A DNA stretch of 19,317 nt from Spirochaetales bacterium (GTDB lineage Bacteria > Spirochaetota > Spirochaetia > DSM-27196 > PWMO01): contig SKLB01000138.1 of the NCBI GenBank assembly GCA_007123465.1, positions 1 through 19,317 of the forward strand, given 5' to 3'. Every line of letters begins with the position of its first letter. Within the stretch, counting starts at the first letter, position 1. The notes below the pieces were generated by a model that searched no databases, was not told the origin of the DNA, and worked only from the letters and a program-made list of their open reading frames with translations. A program made the translations under genes and the position numbers. Below are positions 1-7,642 of this stretch, piece by piece.

Positions 1-63
1 CATTCTGCGGCAAGCACCGATTCTATCATAGAACGCTCAACTGACCAACGTATTCCTGCCAAC

Positions 64-92
64 TTTACTTTCGATTGCCAAATCGCTATAAT
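64..92 (+). promoter_or_regulatory. gyrB(A) promoter, sigma70-type
   Basis: TTTACT (64-69) lies 17 bp before a perfect TATAAT (87-92). The predicted transcription start is near 99, giving a leader of about 58 nt before gyrB. It is the best -10 match ahead of any gene here and probably drives gyrB and gyrA together. Confidence 0.6.
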
Positions 93-115
93 GACAGCTT
101 GCATATCGCACACCC

Positions 116-130
116 GCGAGAGATCCTCGC
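116..130 (+). other. small hairpin in the gyrB leader
   Basis: GCGAG (116-120) pairs with CTCGC (126-130) around a 5-nt loop, within the predicted gyrB leader. It is short and has no U-tract, so it is not a terminator. It could modulate translation or mRNA stability, or be chance. Confidence 0.2.
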
Positions 131-156
131 ATTAAGACGGGACAACAGGTACACGC

Positions 157-2064
157 ATGCCGGATAGCTACTCTGCACAAAGTATTCAAATCCTCAAGGG
201 CCTTGAGGCAGTCAGAAAAAGGCCTGGAATGTATATCGGATCCACCGGACCTGAGGGACTGCATCACCTGGTCTACGAAGTGGTGGACAACAGCATCGAC
301 GAGGCTCTGGCCGGCCACTGCAGCTCGGTATCGGTCTCGATCGATCGCGGCAATGTGGTTCGTGTTGTTGACGATGGGCGCGGTATTCCGGTTGAGCTGC
401 ACACCGATGAAAACGTCAGTGCGCTCGAGCTGGTTATGACGCGGCTGCACGCCGGTGGGAAGTTCGACAAGAAGAACTACAAGGTTTCCGGCGGTCTGCA
501 CGGCGTCGGTGTCTCGGTGGTCAACGCGTTGTCGGAGTGGAGCGAGGTCAGCATTCACCGCGAGGGTCAGGTCTACCATCAGCGCTATCAGCGCGGCGTA
601 CCCGACGGCCCGGTAGCGGTAACCGGTACCACCGAGAAACATGGTACCGTGTTCAGCTTCAAGCCCGACGAGACCATCTTTGAAGGGACTGACTTCAGTT
701 TCGATATCCTGTCCAAGCGGCTGCGCGAACTGGCGTTCCTCAATCGCGGCATTGCTATCCACATCGAGGACAACCGCCTGCCGACACAGAAGACGCACGA
801 TTTCAAGTTTGACGGTGGCGTCAAAGAGTTTGTGCAGTACCTCAACAAGAACAAGACCGTTATTCACCGCGAACCGATCTACTTCGATGCAACGCGCGAC
901 GAGGTCCAGGTCGAGATAGCACTGGAATACAACGACGGCTACAACGAGAGCATCTTCAGTTTTGTCAACAATATCAACACCGCCGAGGGCGGCACGCATC
1001 TGATTGGTTTCAAATCGGCGCTGACGCGCACCTTCAACGACTACCTGAAAAAATCCAAATTTTCGAAGAAACTCGATGAGTCTCTGACCGGTGACGACGT
1101 TCGCGAAGGACTCACCGCAGTAGTGTCGGTCAAGGTGCCCGAACCGCAGTTTGAAGGCCAGACCAAGGGAAAGCTCGGCAACTCCGAGGTAAAGGGCGTC
1201 GTGGAATCGGTCGTTTCCGAGCAGCTGACGATTTTCTTTGACGCCAATCCCAGCGTGATCGATTCCATTCTGGACAAGACGGTGGTGGCGGCCAGGGCGC
1301 GCGCCGCTGCGCGGCGCGCGCGCGAGTTGACGCGCCGCAAGAGCTTTCTCGAGAGCTCCGGCCTGCCGGGCAAGCTTGCCGACTGCAGCGAGAAGGATCC
1401 GCGCAAAGCCGAGGTCTACATCGTTGAGGGTGACTCGGCCGGAGGCTCTGCCAAGCAGGGGCGCGACCGTCAATTCCAGGCCATTCTGCCGCTGTGGGGC
1501 AAGATGCTCAACGTCGAGAAAACGCGCATCGACAAGGTGCTGGCCAACGACAAGCTGCAGCCGATCATTTCTACGCTGGGAGCCGGAGCCGGCAATAACT
1601 TCAGCATCGAGAAGCTGCGCTATCACAAGGTGATCATCATGGCCGACGCCGATGTCGACGGCTCGCACATCCGTACCCTGCTTCTGACCTTTTTCTTCCG
1701 CTACATGCACGAGCTGGTGGAGCAGGGACACGTCTACCTGGCGATGCCGCCGCTGTACAAGATATCGCGCGGCAAGCGCGACACCTACGCCTACGACGAG
1801 GCCGACCGCGACCGCATTCTGGCTGCCATGGACGGCGACGCAGAGAAAGCCGGCATCCAGCGCTACAAGGGCCTTGGAGAGATGAACCCCGAGCAGCTGT
1901 GGGAGACCACGATGAACCCTGACACGCGCAATATCATGCAGATCAAGCTCGAGGACGCGGTTGAAGCCGAGACTATCTTTACCACCCTGATGGGTGAGAA
2001 TGTGCAGCCACGGCGCGAGTTCATCGAAGAGAACGCGCTGGCGGTTTCCAACCTCGATGTATAG
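157..2064 (+). CDS. gyrB: DNA gyrase subunit B
   Basis: ATPase subunit of DNA gyrase, the type IIA topoisomerase that introduces negative supercoils using ATP; it works with the GyrA encoded next door. At 635 aa it lacks the extra C-terminal insert of enterobacterial GyrB. The GHKL ATPase site is intact: E41 and N45 in EVVDNSIDEA, D72 in VDDGRGIP, and the GGLHGVGVSVVNAL ATP lid. R135 matches the coumarin-contact arginine R136 of E. coli. The TOPRIM domain has EGDSAGG (424-430) and DADVDGSH (497-504), and the C-terminal block QRYKGLGEMNPEQLWETTM is present. W447 occupies the position of E. coli K447, which is unusual. The ATG is preceded only by a weak CAGGT; the start is supported by the usual short lead-in to QILKGLEAVRKRPGMYIG. 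gyrA follows after 24 bp. Identity is very secure. Confidence 0.98.
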   Translation: MPDSYSAQSIQILKGLEAVRKRPGMYIGSTGPEGLHHLVYEVVDNSIDEALAGHCSSVSVSIDRGNVVRVVDDGRGIPVELHTDENVSALELVMTRLHAGGKFDKKNYKVSGGLHGVGVSVVNALSEWSEVSIHREGQVYHQRYQRGVPDGPVAVTGTTEKHGTVFSFKPDETIFEGTDFSFDILSKRLRELAFLNRGIAIHIEDNRLPTQKTHDFKFDGGVKEFVQYLNKNKTVIHREPIYFDATRDEVQVEIALEYNDGYNESIFSFVNNINTAEGGTHLIGFKSALTRTFNDYLKKSKFSKKLDESLTGDDVREGLTAVVSVKVPEPQFEGQTKGKLGNSEVKGVVESVVSEQLTIFFDANPSVIDSILDKTVVAARARAAARRARELTRRKSFLESSGLPGKLADCSEKDPRKAEVYIVEGDSAGGSAKQGRDRQFQAILPLWGKMLNVEKTRIDKVLANDKLQPIISTLGAGAGNNFSIEKLRYHKVIIMADADVDGSHIRTLLLTFFFRYMHELVEQGHVYLAMPPLYKISRGKRDTYAYDEADRDRILAAMDGDAEKAGIQRYKGLGEMNPEQLWETTMNPDTRNIMQIKLEDAVEAETIFTTLMGENVQPRREFIEENALAVSNLDV

Positions 2065-2088
2065 CTCGATACATGAACGGAGTACACA

Positions 2089-4551
2089 GTGGCTGACCAG
2101 GAAAAACGCGGTCGGGTGATCCCGATCGCCATAGAAGATGAAGTCAAGACCTCGTATCTGAACTACGCCATGTCGGTGATTGTCAGCCGCGCGCTGCCGG
2201 ATGTGCGCGACGGCCTGAAGCCGGTGCATCGCCGGATTCTCTACGCCATGAGCGATATGGGGCTGCGTTCGGACCGGCCGTTCAAAAAGGCGGGACGTAT
2301 CGTTGGTGACGTTCTGGGCAAATACCATCCCCACGGTGACCAGAGCATCTACGACGCGCTGGTGCGCCTGGCGCAGAACTTCAGCATGCGCTACCGGATG
2401 GTGGACGGTCAGGGAAACTTCGGCTCGGTGGACGGTGATCCCCCGGCGGCCATGCGCTACACCGAGGCGCGCATGACGCGCGAATCCGAAGAGATGCTGC
2501 GCGACATCAAGAAAGAGACCGTCGAGTTCATTCCGAACTACGATGACTCTATGGAAGAGCCTTCGGTACTGCCGGGAGCCTTTCCGTTTCTGCTTACCAA
2601 CGGCGCCACCGGAATTGCCGTTGGAATGGCCACCACAATGGCGCCGCACAATCTGAACGAGGTTGCAGACGCAATTGCCGCGGTAATCGACAAGCCCGAG
2701 ATCGAGCTCGGTGAGCTGATGCAGCACATCAACGGCCCCGACTTTCCCACCGGCGGCATTATCTACGGCCACCGCGGAATCCGTGACGCCTTCGAAACCG
2801 GCCGCGGTCGGGTTGTCGTGCGGGCGCGCTTCTCGATTGAATCAACCAAAGCCGGCAAGGACGTGATCCTGATCCACGAGATTCCCTACCTGGTCAACAA
2901 GGCCACGCTGATCACACGTATCGCCGACCTGGTGCGCGACCGCAAAGTTGACGGTATTGCTGATCTGCGCGACGAGTCTGATCGAAACGGTATGCGGATC
3001 GTGATCGAGCTCAAGCGCGGGGCCAGCCCCAAGATCATCCTCAACCAGCTCTTTACCCACACCCAGCTGCAGGTCAACTTCAATATCAACGCCCTGGCGC
3101 TGGTCGACGGCAGACCCAAGCTGCTGCCGCTCAAGGAGACGATCGAGCACTTCATCGCGCACCGCCGCGACGTGATCGTTCGGCGTACAAAGTTTGACCT
3201 GCGCAAAGCCGAGGAGCGCGAGCACATCCTCGAAGGCCTCAAGATCGCGCTGGATAATATCGACGAAGTAATACGGACCATCAAGGAGTCCGCCGATGTG
3301 GAAACCGCGCGGACCGCGCTGATGCAAAGGTTCGCGCTGACTCAGATCCAGGCGCAGGCAATCCTGGACATGCGGCTTCAGAAGCTCACCAGTCTCGAAA
3401 CGCAGAAGATCATCGACGAGCTGGCCGAGGTCCGTGCCCTGATTGCCGAGCTCAAGGCACTGCTTGCCAGTGAATCAAAGATTCGCGATGTAATCCGCAG
3501 CGAAACGCTCGAAATCGCCGGCAGGTTTGGCGATGAACGCCGCACCGAAATTGTGGCGGATGAGATTGAAGCCATCGACATCGAGGACCTGATCCAGAAG
3601 GAAGATATGGTGGTGCTGATCTCGCATCGCGGTTACATGAAGCGCGTTCCGCTGAGCTCGTATCGCCTGCAGGGCCGCGGCGGCAAAGGCTCCTCCTCGA
3701 GCAACCTGATGGATGAAGATTTCATCCAGCACCTGTTTATCGGTTCGACGCACGACTACATTCTCTTCGCAACCAGTGAGGGTAAGGCCTACTGGCTTAA
3801 GGTACACGAGATCCCCGAGGCATCACGCGCGGCGCGCGGACACCACGTGCGCGGCATACTGTCGATATCGGCGGACGAGGAGATCACCGCGGTAGTCCGC
3901 TTCAGCGAGTTCTCACCCGATAAGTACCTGTTCATGGCTACCGCTCGCGGGGTGGTCAAGAAGACGCGGCTGTCCGAGTTCAGCAACGCCAAGACGCGCG
4001 GCATAACCGCTATCCGCCTGGACGAGAACGATCGTCTGATCAAGGCGCTGCTGACCGACGGAGACGGGGATGTGATGCTGGTGACGCGCCGCGGCAACGG
4101 GCTGCGCATCGATGAAGAGAGCGTGCGCGTGATGGGGCGCGCCACCCGCGGTGTGCAGGGTATCCGGCTGACCGACGCCGACGAGCTCGCCGGTGTGGTT
4201 GCGGTTACCGCCGATGAGCAGCTGCTGCTGGTGACAGAGTACGGCTACGGCAAGCGAACGCGCTTCGATGAGTTCAACCCGCACGGTCGCGGCACGCGCG
4301 GCCAGATCGCCTATTCGCTGGCCGACCGCAGCGGAGAACTGGTGGGCGTAGTACCCATCCGCGACGATGACGAGGTGATGGTGATCACCTCGCAGGGCAG
4401 CACCATCAAGCTCAAGGTGCAACAGATTTCGGTTCAATCGCGCAGCGCGATGGGCGTGCGCGTGGTCAACATCGACCGCCCGGACTACGTTGTCGGCATC
4501 GGCCGCGCCGAGAACGGCGACACCGAAGACGACAGCGTCAACGCGGGCTGA
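2089..4551 (+). CDS. gyrA: DNA gyrase subunit A
   Basis: Breakage-reunion subunit of gyrase (820 aa). The N-terminal block YLNYAMSVIVSRALPDVRDG is typical. The catalytic tyrosine is Y124 in AAMRYTEARM, and the quinolone-resistance region reads YHPHGDQSIYDALVRLAQ. Here Q85 replaces the usual Ser (or Ala) at E. coli position 83, while the acidic D89 (E. coli D87) is kept. The C-terminal beta-pinwheel starts around residue 510 and carries a GyrA-box-like motif, QGRGGKG (528-534), differing at one position from QRRGG(K/R)G; this argues for GyrA rather than ParC. The protein ends in a short acidic tail. The start is GTG at 2089, with ACGGAG 6 nt upstream; an ATG at 2073 is in another frame. It is presumably co-transcribed with gyrB. 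No strong intrinsic terminator follows. Confidence 0.97.
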   Translation: MADQEKRGRVIPIAIEDEVKTSYLNYAMSVIVSRALPDVRDGLKPVHRRILYAMSDMGLRSDRPFKKAGRIVGDVLGKYHPHGDQSIYDALVRLAQNFSMRYRMVDGQGNFGSVDGDPPAAMRYTEARMTRESEEMLRDIKKETVEFIPNYDDSMEEPSVLPGAFPFLLTNGATGIAVGMATTMAPHNLNEVADAIAAVIDKPEIELGELMQHINGPDFPTGGIIYGHRGIRDAFETGRGRVVVRARFSIESTKAGKDVILIHEIPYLVNKATLITRIADLVRDRKVDGIADLRDESDRNGMRIVIELKRGASPKIILNQLFTHTQLQVNFNINALALVDGRPKLLPLKETIEHFIAHRRDVIVRRTKFDLRKAEEREHILEGLKIALDNIDEVIRTIKESADVETARTALMQRFALTQIQAQAILDMRLQKLTSLETQKIIDELAEVRALIAELKALLASESKIRDVIRSETLEIAGRFGDERRTEIVADEIEAIDIEDLIQKEDMVVLISHRGYMKRVPLSSYRLQGRGGKGSSSSNLMDEDFIQHLFIGSTHDYILFATSEGKAYWLKVHEIPEASRAARGHHVRGILSISADEEITAVVRFSEFSPDKYLFMATARGVVKKTRLSEFSNAKTRGITAIRLDENDRLIKALLTDGDGDVMLVTRRGNGLRIDEESVRVMGRATRGVQGIRLTDADELAGVVAVTADEQLLLVTEYGYGKRTRFDEFNPHGRGTRGQIAYSLADRSGELVGVVPIRDDDEVMVITSQGSTIKLKVQQISVQSRSAMGVRVVNIDRPDYVVGIGRAENGDTEDDSVNAG

Positions 4552-4564
4552 ACCTGAACCGCGC

Positions 4565-4587
4565 CGGGGCCGCCGGCCACAGCCCCG
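4565..4587 (+). terminator. weak GC hairpin after gyrA
   Basis: CGGGGC (4565-4570) pairs with GCCCCG (4582-4587) across an 11-nt loop, just after the gyrA stop. There is no T-tract, so intrinsic termination is doubtful. The surrounding 4555-4640 is very C/G-rich non-coding sequence in which I see nothing else. Confidence 0.2.
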
Positions 4588-4665
4588 CCGCTCCCGACCA
4601 CAGCGCTGACGCCCCCGCCGGCCGCCGCCACCAGCGTTCCCGCCGGCGCAACATCGGTTGCCCAC

Positions 4666-4681
4666 TGTTTCACGTGAAACA
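4666..4681. promoter_or_regulatory. parS site 1
   Basis: The 16-mer TGTTTCACGTGAAACA is a perfect palindrome identical to the chromosomal parS consensus (TGTTNCACGTGAAACA) bound by ParB/Spo0J. It lies in the non-coding gap downstream of gyrA, about 2.2 kb before the parAB genes in the same window. ParB would load here as a CTP-dependent clamp and spread to form the partition complex. Confidence 0.95.
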
Positions 4682-4766
4682 TCGGCCCTGATCGATCACT
4701 GCAGCAGCAGCCGAATGGCGGCAACCCGAGAAAACCAGAAAAAAACAATTTTAGCACCACTTCAAA

Positions 4767-4782
4767 TGTTCCACGTGAAACA
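4767..4782. promoter_or_regulatory. parS site 2
   Basis: TGTTCCACGTGAAACA differs from the perfect palindrome only at the degenerate N position of the parS consensus. It starts 101 bp after the first site. The DNA between them includes an A/T-rich stretch around 4730-4755. No other CACGTG in the window carries the flanking GTTTC/GAAAC arms. Confidence 0.9.
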
Positions 4783-4812
4783 GTGACACGAGCGCCTGCT
4801 CCGCGTTACCAT
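4783..4812 (+). promoter_or_regulatory. possible promoter of the YigZ-family gene, abutting parS 2
   Basis: GTGACA (4783-4788) and TACCAT (4807-4812) are 18 bp apart and precede the start codon by 16 nt. The -35-like element begins at the base immediately after parS 2, so ParB loading or spreading could affect it. The -10 match is only 4 of 6. Confidence 0.35.
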
Positions 4813-4828
4813 ACCAACGGCCTACGCC

Positions 4829-5506
4829 ATGCAGGCCCACGCCATGCAACAGAAGACCGAGCCCGATCCCGGGCGTCCGCCGCAACTACACGTTCTCACC
4901 GCTCCAGCCGAGGCCGAGAGCGCGGCGCGCAACTCGCGCTTCATCTCAGTGCTGAGGCCCATTGCCGCACTGGCCGAGGTCCGTCCCGGCGTCGAGCGCC
5001 TGCGCTCCGAGCATCCCGCTGCGGCGCACGTGGTGCACGCCGCAGTGGTCGGCCGCAGCGTCAACGAACTGCAGTACAGCGCCGGCGACGACGGTGAGCC
5101 CCACGGGACCGCGGGGCGCCCGGCCCTGGAGGTGCTCAAGGGCAGCGCGCTGACCAACGTCATGCTGGCGGTTGTGCGCTACTTCGGCGGGACCAGGTTG
5201 GGGACGGGCGGGCTGGTGCGGGCATACGCCGCAGCGGCGCGGGCCGTCTTGCAGGTTGCGTCCAGCGAGCCGCTGGTAGAAAAGTGCGCTGTTCGGCTGG
5301 TTCTCGGTTACGACATCTACGAGGCAGCAAGACGGGCGCTGTGCGATGCGGGACTGGCTATCGCCGATGAGCAGTTCGGTACCAGCGTTGTTATCAGCGG
5401 AAGCGTGCGCGAGGAACGGTTCGAGGCGCTGCAGCGGATGGTTCAGGACGCCACGCGCGGTTCAGCAAACCTCGAGCGAGTGCATAGCCAGGTGCAAAGC
5501 GAATAG
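4829..5506 (+). CDS. yigZ: YigZ/IMPACT (UPF0029) family protein
   Basis: A 225-aa member of the widely conserved YigZ/IMPACT family, whose bacterial role is poorly defined; links to translation or ribosome recycling come from the eukaryotic IMPACT homologue. The N-terminal Impact domain (about residues 35-145) shows the hallmark DDGEPHGTAGRPALEVL block and RYFGGTRLGTGGLVRAYA. The C-terminal part (about 150-215) fits the ferredoxin-like DUF1949 module. Two candidate starts are five codons apart (4829 and 4844); neither has a clear Shine-Dalgarno. I keep the upstream one because it lies closer to the possible promoter. The gene sits between the parS cluster and a convergent deaminase gene. Family assignment is secure; cellular function is not. 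Confidence 0.92.
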   Translation: MQAHAMQQKTEPDPGRPPQLHVLTAPAEAESAARNSRFISVLRPIAALAEVRPGVERLRSEHPAAAHVVHAAVVGRSVNELQYSAGDDGEPHGTAGRPALEVLKGSALTNVMLAVVRYFGGTRLGTGGLVRAYAAAARAVLQVASSEPLVEKCAVRLVLGYDIYEAARRALCDAGLAIADEQFGTSVVISGSVREERFEALQRMVQDATRGSANLERVHSQVQSE

Positions 5507-5582
5507 GTTCACAAGGGCCGCTGCTGGTACAGCAAGCAATGTGCCGCAAAGCATGTTGCTACGAATCGTCTTGCAGCCAGGT

Positions 5583-6665
5583 TCAGTCGCGCGGCAGCGT
5601 GTCGGGGTAGCGGCTGGAGGTGATCGCCGATTCAAGTTCACTCCACAGCTCGAGCTTGCGTTGATCACTGAGAAATGTCGCAAAAACGCCATTTTTGATA
5701 ATCTGCACTATTTCGGAAAGAGCGAAGACTCCGGCTTCGTTCAGTCGGGTGTACTCTTCGTTGAGTTCCACGCCGAAGAGGGTCGGATCGTCGGTGTTTA
5801 TCGTAACGTACATGCCGTGATCGAAGAAGGCCCGAATCGGATGATCGCTGAGCGAACTGGCGTACTTGCGCGTGAACAGATTGCTGGTGGGGCAGATCTC
5901 AAGCGGAATGCGCCGCTCTTTGAGACGGTCCATCAGTTTCTTGTCCTCAATGGCGCTGATACCGTGGCCGATTCGCTGCGCGCCGAGGACCTCGATTGTG
6001 TCCCAGATCGACTTCGGTCCCACGTCTTCGCCGGCGTGTGCAACCAGCTTAAGACCGGCTTTGGCAGCCTTCTTGAACACCTTCCGGTAGTCTTTGGCCG
6101 GCCCGCTCTGCTCCGCCCCGCCGAGGCCAAGCCCGATGATGTTTTCTGTCGGGTGTTCCAGGGTGAGGTCGAGGTTTCGCATGGCGTTCTCAACGCCAAA
6201 GCCGCGCGACACATCGACAATATAGCGAACATCGAGCCCTTCGCTGCGCAGTTGATTGGCGCCGCTATCGAGGATACTGATGATCCTGTCAAAATCGAGT
6301 CCGTTCTTGATTAGCTTGGTAGGTGCAAAGAAGATCTCGGCGTAGCGGATATTGTTACGCCGCAGATAGGTGCGTGTATCCTCTATCAGGTACCTGAGGT
6401 CTTCTTCGGTAATCAGGCACGCCTGGATGATATTGATGAACAGATCGATGAACTCGGTCAGGCTGGTCACCTGGAAGCGCTGCTTAAGTTCTTCCCGCGA
6501 GCTTATTCCCAGATCCAGCTTGTGCTTGCGAATCAGTGCCCAGATTGAATCGACGCTGACCAGCCCTTCGATGTGGAGATGGATCTCGGTCTTGGGGAGA
6601 CTGGCAATAAACGAGCGGACCGACTCTTGCTCAGCGGTTGCCGCCCGGGAGGCCTTGTTCTGCAT
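5583..6665 (-). CDS. adenosine deaminase family protein (Add/Ade-type metal-dependent deaminase)
   Basis: A 360-aa TIM-barrel metallo-deaminase, predicted to hydrolyse the exocyclic amine of an adenine-type purine (adenosine to inosine, or a related substrate) in cytosolic purine salvage. Metal ligands are H29 and H31 in EIHLHIEG, H210 in HAGED, and D292 in NTDDP; E213 (HAGE) is the proton shuttle and H234 (RIGHG) the conserved active-site histidine. The C-terminal TSNLFTRKY and NTDDPTLFGVELNEEY blocks resemble adenosine deaminases. However, E33 stands where adenosine deaminases have Asp (HLDG); Glu is more typical of adenine or aminodeoxyfutalosine deaminases, so the substrate is uncertain. 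An AGGA motif 8 nt before the ATG supports the start. It is convergent with the YigZ gene (76-bp gap) and divergent from parA. Confidence 0.92.
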   Translation of the reverse strand: MQNKASRAATAEQESVRSFIASLPKTEIHLHIEGLVSVDSIWALIRKHKLDLGISSREELKQRFQVTSLTEFIDLFINIIQACLITEEDLRYLIEDTRTYLRRNNIRYAEIFFAPTKLIKNGLDFDRIISILDSGANQLRSEGLDVRYIVDVSRGFGVENAMRNLDLTLEHPTENIIGLGLGGAEQSGPAKDYRKVFKKAAKAGLKLVAHAGEDVGPKSIWDTIEVLGAQRIGHGISAIEDKKLMDRLKERRIPLEICPTSNLFTRKYASSLSDHPIRAFFDHGMYVTINTDDPTLFGVELNEEYTRLNEAGVFALSEIVQIIKNGVFATFLSDQRKLELWSELESAITSSRYPDTLPRD

Positions 6666-6817
6666 TCAAACGATCCTGCTACTCTTCATTTTGGGGCTCA
6701 CCTGACAGGCTCCACACTCTAATCTAACAGATTCTGTAGAATTTGCAAGAATACCTACCCTCCATGCTAGTTTCGTCGTAAACACTTAATACCTTAACAG
6801 CTTACTATTTCGGGCGC

Positions 6818-6842
6818 CCGCAGTTGCAGGCCGCAGTTGCAG
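6818..6842 (+). repeat. two-copy direct repeat upstream of parA
   Basis: The 12-mer CCGCAGTTGCAG occurs at 6818-6829 and again at 6831-6842, a 13-bp period. It lies immediately upstream of the predicted parA -35 element (6844). It could be a regulator site or a small tandem duplication. Confidence 0.5.
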
Positions 6843-6843
6843 C

Positions 6844-6872
6844 ATGACAGCTGCGTGGTTTTGCTCTATACT
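6844..6872 (+). promoter_or_regulatory. parAB promoter, sigma70-type
   Basis: ATGACA (6844-6849, 5 of 6) and TATACT (6867-6872, 5 of 6) are separated by exactly 17 bp. Transcription would start near 6879, leaving a leader of only about 8 nt before the parA ATG at 6887. The GGGCGG at 6873-6878 would then lie outside the transcript. Confidence 0.6.
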
Positions 6873-6886
6873 GGGCGGCAACAATC

Positions 6887-7642
6887 ATGGGAACAGCCGT
6901 AGTTTTTGCAAACCAGAAAGGCGGCGTCGGCAAGACCACAACCGCGGTCAACCTCGGCGCCTACGTAGCGCAGGCCGGACGGCGCGTGCTGCTGATCGAT
7001 TTCGACCCGCAGGGCAATCTCTCCAGCAGTGTCGGCGTCTCCACCGACGGCAGCGGAATTTATGAGGTTCTCAATGCCGGTCAGAGCGCCCGCAGCGCAG
7101 TGTGCAACACCAGCGTGGACAACCTCAAGATCATACCGTCGAGTGTCAACCTGACCGGCGCCAACGTCGAGCTGGTGCAGGAGGCCGACCGCGAGCAGTA
7201 TCTCAAGCGCGCGCTGGCCGACATCAAGCAGGACTTCGACTACCTGTTCATCGACTGTCCTCCTTCGCTCGGCATTCTGACACTCAACGGTCTGGTAGCC
7301 GCCGACACGGTGCTGATCCCGCTGCAGTGCGAGTACTTCGCCATGGAGGGCCTGACACAGCTGCTGCAGAGCATCAAGAAGGTGCAGTCCGGCTTCAATC
7401 CAAAGCTGGGCATCCTCGGAATTCTGTTTACCATGTACGATTCTCGTACGCGTCTGGCGCAGGACGTGGTTCAGGAAGTCATCGGCTATTTCGGTAAGCG
7501 CGTTTTCCGCACCATTATCCCGCGCAACGTACGGCTTTCGGAGGCGCCTTCGCACGGAGTCCCGATCAACCAGTACGATCCCGAGTGCGTTGGGGCGCAG
7601 AGCTACCGCAAGCTCGCAGACGAGGTGCTCGGACGTGGCTAA
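6887..7642 (+). CDS. parA: chromosome-partitioning ATPase ParA (Soj)
   Basis: A 251-aa deviant Walker-type ATPase that works with ParB and parS to segregate newly replicated origins; ATP-bound dimers bind DNA nonspecifically in the nucleoid. The deviant Walker A motif KGGVGKTTT lies at 11-19, with the signature lysine at 11. Walker A' is IDFDPQGN (37-44) and the Walker B region is DYLFIDCPPSLGILTLN. Typical ParA C-terminal blocks are present: IPLQCEYFAMEGL and FRTIIPRNVRLSEAPSHG. The start is fixed by the usual eight-residue lead to NQKGGVGKT. The length is that of a chromosomal Soj-like protein without an N-terminal DNA-binding domain, so autorepression by ParA itself is not expected. parB overlaps its 3' end by 8 nt. 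Confidence 0.97.
   Translation: MGTAVVFANQKGGVGKTTTAVNLGAYVAQAGRRVLLIDFDPQGNLSSSVGVSTDGSGIYEVLNAGQSARSAVCNTSVDNLKIIPSSVNLTGANVELVQEADREQYLKRALADIKQDFDYLFIDCPPSLGILTLNGLVAADTVLIPLQCEYFAMEGLTQLLQSIKKVQSGFNPKLGILGILFTMYDSRTRLAQDVVQEVIGYFGKRVFRTIIPRNVRLSEAPSHGVPINQYDPECVGAQSYRKLADEVLGRG

Noticed and set aside
1..156. Search for an origin (DnaA boxes) or the end of an upstream gene before gyrB
   Set aside because: No TTATCCACA-type boxes or coding signal could be seen; only the gyrB promoter and a small leader hairpin are supportable.
37..2772. A 911-codon open frame on the minus strand across gyrB and the start of gyrA
   Set aside because: It is antisense to two unmistakable gyrase genes, has no recognisable domain, and arises from high-GC codon bias in the opposite frame.
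3913..4665. A 250-codon minus-strand open frame from within gyrA into the parS gap
   Set aside because: Low-complexity Gly/Arg start from the GC-rich spacer, then antisense gyrA; no support as a gene.
5531..5560. An imperfect inverted repeat (AGCAA-G-CA with TGTTGCT) between the convergent yigZ and deaminase genes
   Set aside because: It could be a bidirectional terminator, but the stem is bulged, the loop is long and there is no T-tract on either strand.
5346..6314. A 322-codon plus-strand open frame opposite the deaminase gene
   Set aside because: It begins inside the YigZ gene and runs antisense to a deaminase with an intact active site; the sequence has no family features.
7590..7634. 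An upstream ATG extending ParB by 15 residues
   Set aside because: The extension is not ParB-like and overlaps parA by 53 nt, whereas the GTG at 7635 gives the canonical AKRRLGKGIDALL start with a Shine-Dalgarno.
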